NCBI RefSeq assembly: GCF_000725485.1 | Contig: NZ_JOAG01000021.1 | Coordinates: 62,001 to 126,000, forward strand | Length of the DNA: 64,000 nt | Direction: 5' to 3' | DNA from: Nonomuraea candida | GTDB lineage: Bacteria > Actinomycetota > Actinomycetes > Streptosporangiales > Streptosporangiaceae | Part shown: positions 42,944-51,075 of the stretch, piece by piece | Position numbering within the stretch: position 1 is the first letter of the stretch | How the letters are laid out: each line of letters starts with the position of its first letter | Notes under the pieces: generated by a model | What the model saw: the letters and a program-made list of their open reading frames with translations, nothing else | Told to the model about the DNA's origin: nothing | The model's database searches: none | Position numbers and translations under genes: made by a program

Positions 42944-43942
42944 GTGGAGAACGATGCGATCGCGGCCCGGCTCGGCGCCGTCTACCCCGAGCTGCCGCCC
43001 GGCGAGCGGGCCGTCGTGCGGGTGCTGCTCGACGACTATCCGTTCGCGGCGCTGGGCTCGCTGCGGGCGCTGGCCGAGCGCGCCGGGGTCAGCCCGCCGA
43101 CGGCCTCGCGCCTGTTCGACCGCCTCGGCTACGCCGGCTTCGCCGACTTCCAGGCCGCCGTACGGGACGGGGCCCGGGACCGCTCCCGCCTGCTGGAGTA
43201 CGTCACCAAGAGCGGCCCGCCCGCCGGCGAGCCCCGCGACGCCCCGCCCAGCCCGCACGGAGCAGGCGCGGCAGGAGCGGCCTCCGATGCCCCGGACGGA
43301 GCCGGCCCCGCAGAGCGTGGCTCCGGCGCCCTGGCCGGAGCCGCCCCCACGGACCATGGCCCCGGCGCCACGGGCGGCTCAGAGGGGCCGGGCGGCCGGG
43401 CCGCGTTGGGGCGGGCCGCCGAGGAGCTGCGGGCCGGGCTCGACGGCACGCTGGCGGCCGTTCCCGAGCCGCTCTACCGGAAGGTGGCCGCCCTGCTGGC
43501 CGAGGCGGGGACGGTGTGGGCGCTGGGCGGCCCGCTGAGCGAGCTGGCCGCCGAATATCTGATCCGCCAGCTCGCCAGCCTGCGCAGGGGCGCGCACCGC
43601 GTGCCCGAGTCCGCGCCCGCCCGCGCCCGTGCCGTGCTGGACCTCGGCCCCTCCGACGTGGTCGTGGCCTACGACTTCCGCCGCTACTCCCCCGGCACCG
43701 CCCGCTTCGTCCGGGCGGCCCGGGCCCGGGGCGCGCGCCTGGTGCTGGTCACCGACGCCTGGCGGTCGCCGCTGGCCGCCGAGGCGGAGGTGCTGATCAG
43801 CCTGCCGCGCGAGGCCGCGGGCCCGATCGCGCCGCTCGCCCACGAGATCGCCGTCACCGAGCTGCTGCTGGTCGCCACGGCCGCCCGGCTGGCCCCGGCC
43901 GGCCGCCTGGCCGACCTCGACGCCCTCACCCAGACGCTCTGA
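42944..43942 (+). CDS. MurR/RpiR-family regulator with SIS domain
   Basis: A 332-residue regulator: N-terminal HTH_6 (about 10-80, SLRALAERAGVSPPTASRLF), a long Ala/Pro/Gly-rich linker (about 95-150), then a SIS domain (about 160-300) that would bind a sugar phosphate or similar. GTG 42944 is chosen because upstream codons run through the AT-rich regulatory repeats. Its neighbour is threonine synthase, an unusual partner for a sugar-phosphate sensor; it may bind a phosphorylated amino-acid precursor such as O-phosphohomoserine (speculative). Confidence 0.87.
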   Translation: MENDAIAARLGAVYPELPPGERAVVRVLLDDYPFAALGSLRALAERAGVSPPTASRLFDRLGYAGFADFQAAVRDGARDRSRLLEYVTKSGPPAGEPRDAPPSPHGAGAAGAASDAPDGAGPAERGSGALAGAAPTDHGPGATGGSEGPGGRAALGRAAEELRAGLDGTLAAVPEPLYRKVAALLAEAGTVWALGGPLSELAAEYLIRQLASLRRGAHRVPESAPARARAVLDLGPSDVVVAYDFRRYSPGTARFVRAARARGARLVLVTDAWRSPLAAEAEVLISLPREAAGPIAPLAHEIAVTELLLVATAARLAPAGRLADLDALTQTL

Positions 43943-43963
43943 CCCTGGGGACGGCCCGGCTCG

Positions 43964-45301
43964 TCAGTCGGTGAGCAGGTCGTCCGGGGTGGAACGGGCC
44001 AGGGCGGCGAGGGTGGACAACGCCTGCGCGAGGATCTCGTCGGGCGGGGAGGCCAGCCCGAGGCGTACGGCGTTGGGGGTGCGGTGCGCGCCCACGGCGA
44101 ACGCCGCGGCGGGCGTGACCGCGATGCCCTGGCGCGCGGCGGCGGCCACGAACGTGTCGGCCCGCCACGTCGGCGGCAGCTCCCACCAGCAGTAGTAGGA
44201 GTGCGGGTCGGCACGCACCGCGAACTCCCCCAGGAGCCGGCCGGCGAGCCGCTGCCGGGAGGCGGCCTGCCGCTGCTTGGCGCCGGCCACCGTGGCGACC
44301 GCGCCGTCGCTCAGCCACCGGGTGGCGGCCTCCAGCGCGAACCGGGCCGGCGTCCACGCGCCGGAGCGCAGGGCGGCGGCGACGCCCGCGCCGAGCGGGC
44401 CGGGAACGACGGCGAACCCGAGCGTCAGGCCGGGGGCGAGCCGCTTGGAGAGGCTGTCGACGAGGATCGTGCGCTCGGGGGCCAGCGCGGCCAGCGGCGG
44501 CAGCTCGGGGCGGAGGAAGGACCAGACGGAGTCCTCGATCGCGGGCAGGTCCAGCCGCGCCAGGACGCCGGCCAGCTCTGCCCGGCGCTCCAGGGGCATG
44601 GTGAGCGACAGCGGGTTGTGCAGGGTGGGCTGGAGGTAGACGGCGTCGAGCGGGGTCTTGCGCATCGCGTCCTCGACGGCCGCGGGCACCAGCCCGGCGG
44701 CGTCGGCGGCCAGCGGCACGAGCGTGACGCCGAGACGGCTCGCGATGGCCTTGACGACGGGGTAGGTGAGCTCCTCCACGCCGACCCTGGAGCCGGGGGA
44801 GGCCAGCGCGGCCATGGCGGCGGCGATCGCCTGGCGGCCGTTGCCGGCGAACAGCACGCGCTCGGGCTCCGGCCGCCACTCCTCGCGGGCCAGCAGCGCG
44901 GCGACCTGGGCCCGGGCCGCCGGGGTGCCGGCCGCGCCGGCCGGGCCCATGGCCGCCGCGAGCACGTCGGGGCGCAGCAGCGGGGCCAGGCCCTCGGCCT
45001 GCAGGGCCGCCTGCTCGGGCACGAAGGCGTGGTTGAGCTCCAGGTCGACCCTGCTGCCAGCCGGTTCGGCGAGCGCGGGGTCGGCGCGCGGGGCGGCGGC
45101 CCTGACGAACGTGCCGCGCCCGACCTCGCCGACCGTGAGGCCCCGGCGGACCAGCTCCTTGTAGACGCGGGCGGCGGTGGACGGGGCGATGGCGCGCTGC
45201 CGCGCGAACTGCCGCTGCGGGGGCAGCCGGTCGCCCGGCCGCAGCCGCCCGGCCGCGATGTCGGCCGCCACGTCGTCGGCCACCCGCCGGTAGTCGTCCA
45301 T
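43964..45301 (-). CDS. MocR-type PLP-dependent regulator (GntR + aminotransferase)
   Basis: A 445-residue MocR/GabR-like fusion. GntR HTH at 1-70 (LRPGDRLPPQRQFARQRAIA), then a type I aminotransferase domain with the PLP Lys in SLSKRLAPGL near 285. Such proteins use PLP and an amine to switch transcription. ATG 45301 has GGGAGGAG 6 bp upstream. Divergent from the LysE-type exporter; the spacer carries two GAATTGCT direct repeats, a MocR-like operator arrangement. It probably senses an amino acid and drives its export. Confidence 0.9.
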   Translation of the reverse strand: MDDYRRVADDVAADIAAGRLRPGDRLPPQRQFARQRAIAPSTAARVYKELVRRGLTVGEVGRGTFVRAAAPRADPALAEPAGSRVDLELNHAFVPEQAALQAEGLAPLLRPDVLAAAMGPAGAAGTPAARAQVAALLAREEWRPEPERVLFAGNGRQAIAAAMAALASPGSRVGVEELTYPVVKAIASRLGVTLVPLAADAAGLVPAAVEDAMRKTPLDAVYLQPTLHNPLSLTMPLERRAELAGVLARLDLPAIEDSVWSFLRPELPPLAALAPERTILVDSLSKRLAPGLTLGFAVVPGPLGAGVAAALRSGAWTPARFALEAATRWLSDGAVATVAGAKQRQAASRQRLAGRLLGEFAVRADPHSYYCWWELPPTWRADTFVAAAARQGIAVTPAAAFAVGAHRTPNAVRLGLASPPDEILAQALSTLAALARSTPDDLLTD

Positions 45302-45332
45302 GGATGTCTCCTCCCGGCCCGAGTCAAACACA

Positions 45333-45374
45333 GAATTGCTCCGAGTTCAATTCCACATATTGCACCGAATTGCT
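45333..45374. promoter_or_regulatory. Two GAATTGCT direct repeats, MocR site
   Basis: GAATTGCT at 45333-45340 and 45367-45374, 34 bp apart, with an inverted CAATTCC between them. Position and direct-repeat layout fit GabR/MocR binding. Confidence 0.6.
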
Positions 45375-45440
45375 GTGAAGAAATAGCTTTCCCCTGTCGG
45401 CGCGATCGGGGCCGTTCCCGCCGGGAGACGAGGGGTGACG

Positions 45441-46118
45441 ATGGTCGAGGAGAGCGCGCTGCTCGGGGTGGTGTCGGTGGCGCTGGGGATGGTGCTGTCC
45501 CCGGGCCCGAACATGATGTACCTGGTGTCGAGGAGCATCAGCCAGGGCCGCCGGGCCGGGACCGTCGCGCTCGGCGGGGTCGCCGCCGGGTTCCTGGTCT
45601 ACCTGGTGGCCGCGAACCTGGGGCTGGCGCTGCTGTTCGCCGCCATGCCGGAGCTGCTCACCGCCATCAGGATCGCTGGCGCGCTCTACCTGCTCTGGCT
45701 GGCCTGGCAGACGGTCAGGCCCGGCGGCGTGTCGGTCTTCGCCGTACGCGACGTGCCCGCCGACTCCGCGCGCCGGCTGTTCACGATGGGGCTGATGACG
45801 AACGTGCTCAACCCCAAGATCGCCATCCTGTACGTCTCGGTCATCCCGCAGTTCGTCGACCTGTCCCGGGGCGACGTGCTGCGCCAGGGGCTCATCCTGG
45901 GCGGCGCGCAGATCGCGGTGGCCGTCTCGGTGAACCTGTCGATCGTGCTGGCCGCCGGGGCCGTCGCGGGCTTCCTCGCGGCCCGCCCCTCCTGGCTGCG
46001 TACGCAGCGGATCGTCATGGGCGGCCTGCTCGGCGTCCTGGCCGTCGCGCTGGCCCTGGGAAGCGCCGGCGGCCCGACCGGTAGTTCGTCCCACGAATTT
46101 GTTACTCTGGGCGGGTGA
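45441..46118 (+). CDS. LysE-family amino-acid exporter
   Basis: A 225-residue RhtB/LysE translocator with about six helices. The family motif SPGPNMMYLVSRSISQGRRA is at 20-39, and NVLNPKIAILYVSVIPQFVD is also typical. ATG 45441, with GTG 45435 two codons earlier as alternative. Its TGA overlaps the GTG of the MarR gene, and its last ~15 codons contain a dyad that looks like the MarR operator. Divergent from MocR, which probably activates it. Confidence 0.9.
   Translation: MVEESALLGVVSVALGMVLSPGPNMMYLVSRSISQGRRAGTVALGGVAAGFLVYLVAANLGLALLFAAMPELLTAIRIAGALYLLWLAWQTVRPGGVSVFAVRDVPADSARRLFTMGLMTNVLNPKIAILYVSVIPQFVDLSRGDVLRQGLILGGAQIAVAVSVNLSIVLAAGAVAGFLAARPSWLRTQRIVMGGLLGVLAVALALGSAGGPTGSSSHEFVTLGG
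46085..46097. promoter_or_regulatory. Dyad inside the 3' end of the LysE gene
   Basis: TTCGT-CCC-ACGAA, perfect 5-3-5, followed by an AT-rich TTTGTTACTC, 18 bp before GTG 46115. It suggests that the MarR gene also has its own promoter and autoregulatory site within lysE coding sequence. Confidence 0.45.
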
Positions 46119-46579
46119 GCAAGCAAGCCGACGGTGCGATCGGAGTGGTGGCCGCGCTGGTGCGTTCGACGTTCCTGGTGAATGCCGTCTACGTCGAGTC
46201 GGCCCGCGAGCACGGCCTCACCCAGCAGCAGGGCCAGTTGTTGTGCGTGCTGATGGCGCAGCCGTACGGCATGAGCGAGCTGGGCGCGACGCTGGGCCTG
46301 GCCAAGTCGAGCCTGACCGGCCTGGTGGACCGGACCGAGCGCAACGGCCTGGTCGAGCGCACGCCCGACCCCGACGACTCGCGCGCGGTGCGGGTGGCGC
46401 TGACCCCGCGCGGGGCCGGGCTGGCCGAGAAGTTCTACGCCGAGACCTGCCGCCGCGTCGAGGAGCTGACCGCCGGCTTCGCCCCCGGCGAGCGTGAGAC
46501 CCTCGCGGGGCTGCTCGGCCGGATCGTGAGCGACCACAAGGTGCCCACCGTCTTCCTGGAGCCGGACCAGCCGCGCTGA
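46115..46579 (+). CDS. MarR-family regulator
   Basis: A 154-residue MarR protein with winged HTH at about 45-100 (YGMSELGATLGLAKSSLTGL, then VERTPDPDDSRAVRVALT). GTG 46115 overlaps the LysE stop (GTGA), so it can be co-translated; it may also have its own promoter within lysE. Followed by a stem-loop shared with the convergent GNAT gene. Confidence 0.88.
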   Translation: MSKQADGAIGVVAALVRSTFLVNAVYVESAREHGLTQQQGQLLCVLMAQPYGMSELGATLGLAKSSLTGLVDRTERNGLVERTPDPDDSRAVRVALTPRGAGLAEKFYAETCRRVEELTAGFAPGERETLAGLLGRIVSDHKVPTVFLEPDQPR

Positions 46580-46603
46580 CCCCGTGAAGGCCGGTGGTTC
46601 GCG

Positions 46604-46625
46604 GCCCGGACCGCGCCGTCCGGGC
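46604..46625. terminator. Stem-loop between MarR and GNAT genes
   Basis: GCCCGGAC-CGCGCC-GTCCGGGC, perfect 8-bp arms, exactly between the two convergent genes. No U-tract. Confidence 0.6.
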
Positions 46626-47156
46626 TCAGGCCGCGGCGGTCAGCCGCTTGTAGAAGAAGCTGCAGTCGCGCAGCACGCCGTCCGGGGAGGCGGCGTACTC
46701 GGGGACGACGCCGAAGCGGGTCCAGCCGCCGGTGAGATAGACGCGCTCGGCCGTGCTGCCGGTCTCGGTGTCCAGGAGCAGCAGCTCGGCCCCCAGCTCC
46801 AGGGCCGCCCGCTCGGCCGTGGCCAGCAGCGCGCGCGACAGGCCGCGCCCGCGGGCGTCGCGGTGCACCATCAGCTTGACGACCTCGGCGCGGTGCCGGG
46901 CGGCGGGCTTGGCCGGCAGCGACAGGCTGATCGTGCCGGCCAGGGCGCCGTCCAGGTGGCAGGTCCACACGATGAGGCTGCCGGCGGCCACCGCCGGGGC
47001 CTGGGCCCGCCACCACGCCTCGGCGGCCTCGTGACCGAACGGCGCCACGAATCCCACCGAGGCTCCGTCGTCCACCGCGTCGGCCAGCAGCTCGGCCAGG
47101 TCCTTGACGTGGTGCTCGAAGTCCTCGGCGGACAGGCGGGCGATGGTGTGGTGCAT
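46626..47156 (-). CDS. GNAT-family N-acetyltransferase
   Basis: A 176-residue acetyltransferase: VVKLMVHRDARGRGLSRALL is the acetyl-CoA loop (motif A), with a GNAT beta-bulge before and LLLLDTETGSTAERVYLTGG after. Looks like the small-molecule/antibiotic-modifying type, acceptor unknown. ATG 47156 with AAGGAA upstream. It follows the XRE-cupin gene by 18 bp and is probably co-transcribed with it. Confidence 0.85.
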   Translation of the reverse strand: MHHTIARLSAEDFEHHVKDLAELLADAVDDGASVGFVAPFGHEAAEAWWRAQAPAVAAGSLIVWTCHLDGALAGTISLSLPAKPAARHRAEVVKLMVHRDARGRGLSRALLATAERAALELGAELLLLDTETGSTAERVYLTGGWTRFGVVPEYAASPDGVLRDCSFFYKRLTAAA

Positions 47157-47174
47157 GGGGTTCCTTCTCGTGGT

Positions 47175-47741
47175 TCAGGGGAGGACGATGAAGATCGCGT
47201 ACCGGGCGGGGGCGGGGCCGGGGCAGTGGCAGCGGGAGGCTCCCCACAGGCGGAAGCGCAGGCAGTCGCCGGCCCGCACGGTGTGGGTGCGGCCGTTCGC
47301 GGTGATCTCCACCGCGCCCTCCAGCCCCCAGATGTGCTGCTCCAGCCCCGGCACGGGCGGCCCGTCGTAGGCGATGTCGGCCCCCGGCCGCAGCCGCCCC
47401 TCGACGACCTCGCCGCGCAGGCCGGGGTGGGGCGGCGAGACCGAGCGGCGGACGAAGCCCGACTCCTCGTCCCGCCACACCGGCTGCGCGCCGGCCGCCA
47501 CGACCTGCGGCGGCTCGGACTCCACCTCGGCCAGCAGGCGGGACATCGTGCGCCCGTAGACGGCGCAGAGCCTGCCGAGCAGGGCCGCCGTCGGGCTGAT
47601 CTCGCCACGCTCCAGCCGCGACAGCGTCGAACGGCTGATGCCCGACCGGCTCGCCAGCTCCTCCAGCGCCCAGCCCCGCTCGACGCGCAGCTCGGCCAGC
47701 CGGTCGGCGAGCCGGGCGTCCACGTCCCCGATCTCTCTCAC
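47175..47741 (-). CDS. XRE-family regulator with cupin domain
   Basis: A 188-residue protein: HTH_3 at about 12-66 (LRVERGWALEELASRSGISR, STLSRLERGEISPT) and a C-terminal cupin (about 110-185) with HIWGLEGAVEITANGRTHTV. Such regulators bind a small ligand in the cupin barrel. GTG 47741 overlaps the glycosyltransferase stop (GTGA). Two overlapping inverted repeats sit right at the start codon and probably form its operator. Likely drives the GNAT gene behind it. Confidence 0.88.
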   Translation of the reverse strand: MREIGDVDARLADRLAELRVERGWALEELASRSGISRSTLSRLERGEISPTAALLGRLCAVYGRTMSRLLAEVESEPPQVVAAGAQPVWRDEESGFVRRSVSPPHPGLRGEVVEGRLRPGADIAYDGPPVPGLEQHIWGLEGAVEITANGRTHTVRAGDCLRFRLWGASRCHCPGPAPARYAIFIVLP

Positions 47742-49114
47742 ATGCGGGATCTTATCCCACTTCTGGGAAAGGCCAGGGCGGCGGCCAGGCAGGCGACCGG
47801 GATGACGGGCAGCACGTACCGGTGGTCGAAGTCCAGGACCGCGACCGGGCCGACGAGCAGGCCCATCGCCACGGCCCACGGCAGCAGCGCCACGCGCGGG
47901 CGCCGCACCGCGGCCACCGCGCCCAGCAGGAGGATCGCGCCCAGCAACGGGCCGCGCAGGTAGGCGACGTACTGGTAGGCGATGAGGAAGTCGGCGTACG
48001 GCGACACCGACGACAGGCCGCGGATGTCCGGGTCGTACTCCCGTTTCACCTTCTCGATCAGCGGCTGGTCGGGCAGCTCCCAGTGCCCGCTCCTGAAGCC
48101 GAACGCGGGCGTGGTGCGGTCGGGGTGCGGGATCGGCGTCCAGGAGAAGGCGATGGCGGTGTCGCGCAGCACGTTGCCCACGTAGTCCAGCGGCTGGGCG
48201 AGGATCGCCTCGACCGCGAACGAGCGGGCCAGGTCGTTGTGCGCGAAGCGGCCGCCGGGCAGCAGGTTGAGCGAGGCGCCGGGGGCCCAGACGTACTCCG
48301 AGGCGGCGTCCACCTTCGTGCCGTTGGGGCACAGGCGGGCCAGGCCGGGCGGCGGCTGGATGCGGGCGCAGTCGGCGAAGGTCATCGTCCTGGCCCACAG
48401 GGCGACCCCGTCGGCGCCGCTGAGGGCGAAGCGGCCGTGGTGCTGGGCGTACCAGGAGGCGTAGCCGAGCAGGGGCAGCGCCGCCGCCAGCACCAGCGCG
48501 GCCAGGCGCCGCCACCCGACCCGCCGCACCGCCAGCACCAGCACGACGAGCACGAGCAGCGGCAGCGCGATCGTCCTGGTCAGCGCGGCCGCGGCGAACA
48601 GCAGGCCCGCCCCCGCGGCGGCCCGCGTGCTCAGCCTCGGCGACCACATCAGCACGGTCAGCCCGGCCACGACCAGGAAGATGAACTGCATGTCGGACAG
48701 CACGCCCGTCTCCAGCCGCAGGAACGAGGCGTCGAACAGCAGCGGCACCGTCGCCGCGGCGGCCGCCCAGCCCGGCGCCGACCTGCGGCGCAGCACGGCG
48801 TAGAGCATCACGGCGGTGGCCAGGCCCAGCGCGTGCTGGACGGCCACGACCAGCTCCACGCTGTGGAAGGGCAGCAGCGCCCGCAGCAGCAGCGGGTAGC
48901 CGATCGGGTGGAAGGTCGCCGACGGGGCCAGGTGCACGGCCGTGTCGAGATAGGTGAAGGAGTCGTACCAGTAGAGCGTGGCGGGGCGGTAGCCGAGCAT
49001 CGTCACCACCCGCAGCGCGGCCGCCAGGACGAGCAGCGCGGTGAAGAGGCGGTGGCCCGCGAGGACGGCGGGCGGGCGCTGCGACGGCAGCGCCACGCGG
49101 GTGTCTGTGAGCAC
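47738..49114 (-). CDS. Membrane glycosyltransferase-like protein (GT-C/ArnT type)
   Basis: A 458-residue polytopic protein with about nine to eleven membrane segments. An early acidic luminal loop (WYDSFTYLDTAV) and the FHPIGYPLLLRAL block are typical of GT-C fold enzymes that use lipid-linked sugars, such as ArnT/PMT-like proteins. A long extracytoplasmic loop follows residue ~235. The acceptor is unknown. GTG 49114. The 3' end overlaps the XRE gene and contains its operator-like dyads. Confidence 0.75.
   Translation of the reverse strand: MLTDTRVALPSQRPPAVLAGHRLFTALLVLAAALRVVTMLGYRPATLYWYDSFTYLDTAVHLAPSATFHPIGYPLLLRALLPFHSVELVVAVQHALGLATAVMLYAVLRRRSAPGWAAAAATVPLLFDASFLRLETGVLSDMQFIFLVVAGLTVLMWSPRLSTRAAAGAGLLFAAAALTRTIALPLLVLVVLVLAVRRVGWRRLAALVLAAALPLLGYASWYAQHHGRFALSGADGVALWARTMTFADCARIQPPPGLARLCPNGTKVDAASEYVWAPGASLNLLPGGRFAHNDLARSFAVEAILAQPLDYVGNVLRDTAIAFSWTPIPHPDRTTPAFGFRSGHWELPDQPLIEKVKREYDPDIRGLSSVSPYADFLIAYQYVAYLRGPLLGAILLLGAVAAVRRPRVALLPWAVAMGLLVGPVAVLDFDHRYVLPVIPVACLAAALAFPRSGIRSRM
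47746..47768. promoter_or_regulatory. Two overlapping inverted repeats at the XRE start
   Basis: GGGAT-CTT-ATCCC (47746-47758) and TCCCA-CTTC-TGGGA (47755-47768) share the TCCC. They lie 5-27 bp upstream of GTG 47741, inside the last codons of the glycosyltransferase gene. On the minus strand GATAAG could serve as -10. Confidence 0.5.
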
Positions 49115-49233
49115 GCGAAATCCGATCGTGGGGTATGACAGGGGGTCCGCGCATGCCGAGGACGACGCATGGCGGTGATGGGCGCGCGCTCAGCCGCGCG
49201 CTCCCGGTGGAAGCTCTCAGGGACCGGCCGGGA

Positions 49234-50127
49234 TCAGCAGCGGGGCCGTGACTCCGGGCTGCGCTGGGCGCCGGGCTCGGCGCCGACCAGCAGAAGGGCC
49301 TGGCCGTCGGCGCTCATGACGCCGTCGTGCACGTACCAGTCGCCGGGGGCCGAGGGGCTCGCGGGTCTGCCGTAGGAGATGTACGACGGTGTGACGCCCC
49401 GCTCGCGCAGCACGGCCGAGATCTCCGCGACGCTCTTGTTGACGTAGTCCACGCAGTGCAGAGGCTCGCCGGGCAGGGCGATGCCGGGCGGCATCGTGTA
49501 CCTCTCGCCGGGCAGGGCCCGCCTGCCGAGAGTGATCTCGGCCTCCTTGTCGAAGTCGACCGGCACCTTGAGGCCGACAGGGCAGCCGGCGAACCGCTCG
49601 CACGGCCCCGGGGCGTCGATCGTGGTGATCGGGCCGTCGCCGGGCACCGGTTCGCCGGACCGCAACCGTTCCATGTCGTTGATCACGACTATCCGGCCCG
49701 TCATGCTCGCGGAGGTCGGCACCAGGTCGAGCGTGATGTCCAGGCCCCTGGCCCGCAGCTCCCGCTGGTACACCTCGGGCGCCGCCAGCAGGTCCTTGAC
49801 CGTGATGACGTAGTGGTCGCCGACCCGTTCGATGTCGAGCGCGGCGGAGGCGGGCGCCTGGGCGACGCCGAAGGACAGCAGGGCGGCCAGGGTGGCGAGG
49901 ATCGGCACGGCCGCCCACCGCCGCGGCCCCGGAAGGGCCGGCCACCAGCGCCGGCGCGCACCGGCGACGCGGCGGCGGGGCGATGAGGCGTGCTCCTCGG
50001 CCCGATCTTCGGCCTGCGCGGCGGCCGGGAGGGTGGTGATCTCCTCCATCAGCTCCCTGGCCAGCGGGGTCATGCCGGGGCCGGGGTCGGGGGCGATGCC
50101 TGCCACCAGACGGTCGATCTCGTGCAT
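49234..50127 (-). CDS. Membrane-anchored protein downstream of ECF sigma, putative anti-sigma
   Basis: A 297-residue protein with a cytoplasmic N-terminus (~75 residues), one membrane segment (WAAVPILATLAALLSFGVAQ, about 80-100) and an extracytoplasmic domain containing two Cys. No zinc anti-sigma HxxxCxxC motif. ATG 50127 overlaps the sigma-factor stop (TGATG), so the genes are coupled, the usual arrangement of an ECF sigma factor and its membrane-bound regulator. I do not recognise the outer domain. Anti-sigma function is inferred from position and topology. Confidence 0.7.
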   Translation of the reverse strand: MHEIDRLVAGIAPDPGPGMTPLARELMEEITTLPAAAQAEDRAEEHASSPRRRVAGARRRWWPALPGPRRWAAVPILATLAALLSFGVAQAPASAALDIERVGDHYVITVKDLLAAPEVYQRELRARGLDITLDLVPTSASMTGRIVVINDMERLRSGEPVPGDGPITTIDAPGPCERFAGCPVGLKVPVDFDKEAEITLGRRALPGERYTMPPGIALPGEPLHCVDYVNKSVAEISAVLRERGVTPSYISYGRPASPSAPGDWYVHDGVMSADGQALLLVGAEPGAQRSPESRPRC

Positions 50128-50720
50128 CACATGGCCCCCTTGGTCAGCGCGACGGCGCGGAGCCCGATGCGGGCCACGTCGAGCCCGGCCGCCTGCAACT
50201 GCCTGGCCAGGCGTTTGCGGGCCCGGTGCAGCCGCAGCCGGGCGGCGTTGCGGGAGCAGCCCAGGACCATGGCGATCTCGTCGGAGCCCAGCCCCTCCCA
50301 GCCGGCCAGCGCCAGGACCTCCCGGTCGTCGGGGGTCAGGCGGGCGAACGCCTCGCGCACGCCGTCGTGGTCGCCGCCGTGGCCACCCTGGGGGCCGCCG
50401 TGGGGGCCCGCCTGCTCGGCCCATCCGGCGAGCTGCCGGCCGAGCCGTTCGACCAGCTCGCCGCGGCGGGTCTCGGCCCGGCGGCCGTTGGCCAGCACGC
50501 GGCGGGCCACGCCGAACAACCATAGGCGGGCCGCGTGCCCCTGCGGGACGTCGTCGAGCCTGCGCCAGGCGGTGGCGAAGGTCTCGGCCAGGGCGTCGGC
50601 GGTGTCGTCGTGCGACGCGGTCCGCCGCCGGATGTAAGCCAATATGTCGGCATAGTTGGCGGTATAGATCGCCTCGAAGCGCTGCTTGCGATCGTGGTGG
50701 TCCACACTGCCTTCTTCCAT
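50127..50720 (-). CDS. ECF sigma factor
   Basis: A 197-residue sigma-70-like protein: sigma2 at about 10-80 (RFEAIYTANYADILAYIRRR, ADALAETFATAWRRL) and sigma4 at about 125-180 (LTPDDREVLALAGWEGLGSD, CSRNAARLRLHRARKRL), with a Gly/His-rich linker (GPHGGPQGGHGGDHDG). ATG 50720 is used; GTG 50705 with GAAGGCAG upstream is a good alternative. Coupled to the membrane protein gene. Resembles the actinobacterial SigE-like group without a dedicated extra domain. Confidence 0.88.
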   Translation of the reverse strand: MEEGSVDHHDRKQRFEAIYTANYADILAYIRRRTASHDDTADALAETFATAWRRLDDVPQGHAARLWLFGVARRVLANGRRAETRRGELVERLGRQLAGWAEQAGPHGGPQGGHGGDHDGVREAFARLTPDDREVLALAGWEGLGSDEIAMVLGCSRNAARLRLHRARKRLARQLQAAGLDVARIGLRAVALTKGAM

Positions 50721-50772
50721 CCGGGGGCCCCGACACCTCATACGTGTCCGGACCCGCCGAAGGATTTCACCC

Positions 50773-51072
50773 CTATTTTCGGATTTTTCGTGGGTTGCGG
50801 ATTTTGATGTCCCGCAGATCGGTGACCGCGAGGTGCAGGATCTCGTACGGCACCCCGTACGCCTCCAGCGCCGCCATCGCCCCCAGCCCCGCCTCGTCCT
50901 CCCCGTCGTCCGGCCCGGCCGGCACCTGCACACGGAAGGTGAACACCGACACGCTCTGGTCGTGCGTGAACGTGCCGGCCTCGGTGTAGCCCGCTCCCCC
51001 GGCCGCCAGCACGACCGCCCGCCCGGCGTCGTCGAGCCCCTTGAACTTGCCCCTGATCGTCACCCTGAACAC
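50773..51072 (-). CDS. DUF6204-family protein
   Basis: A 99-residue protein (MFRVTIRGKFKGLDDAGRAV, then GTFTHDQSVSVFTFRVQVPA), matching small actinobacterial proteins annotated DUF6204, function unknown. Beta-rich, soluble. It lies 3 bp behind the TetR gene, so it is co-transcribed and probably TetR-controlled. ATG 51072. Confidence 0.75.
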   Translation of the reverse strand: MFRVTIRGKFKGLDDAGRAVVLAAGGAGYTEAGTFTHDQSVSVFTFRVQVPAGPDDGEDEAGLGAMAALEAYGVPYEILHLAVTDLRDIKIRNPRKIRK

Positions 51073-51075
51073 CGC

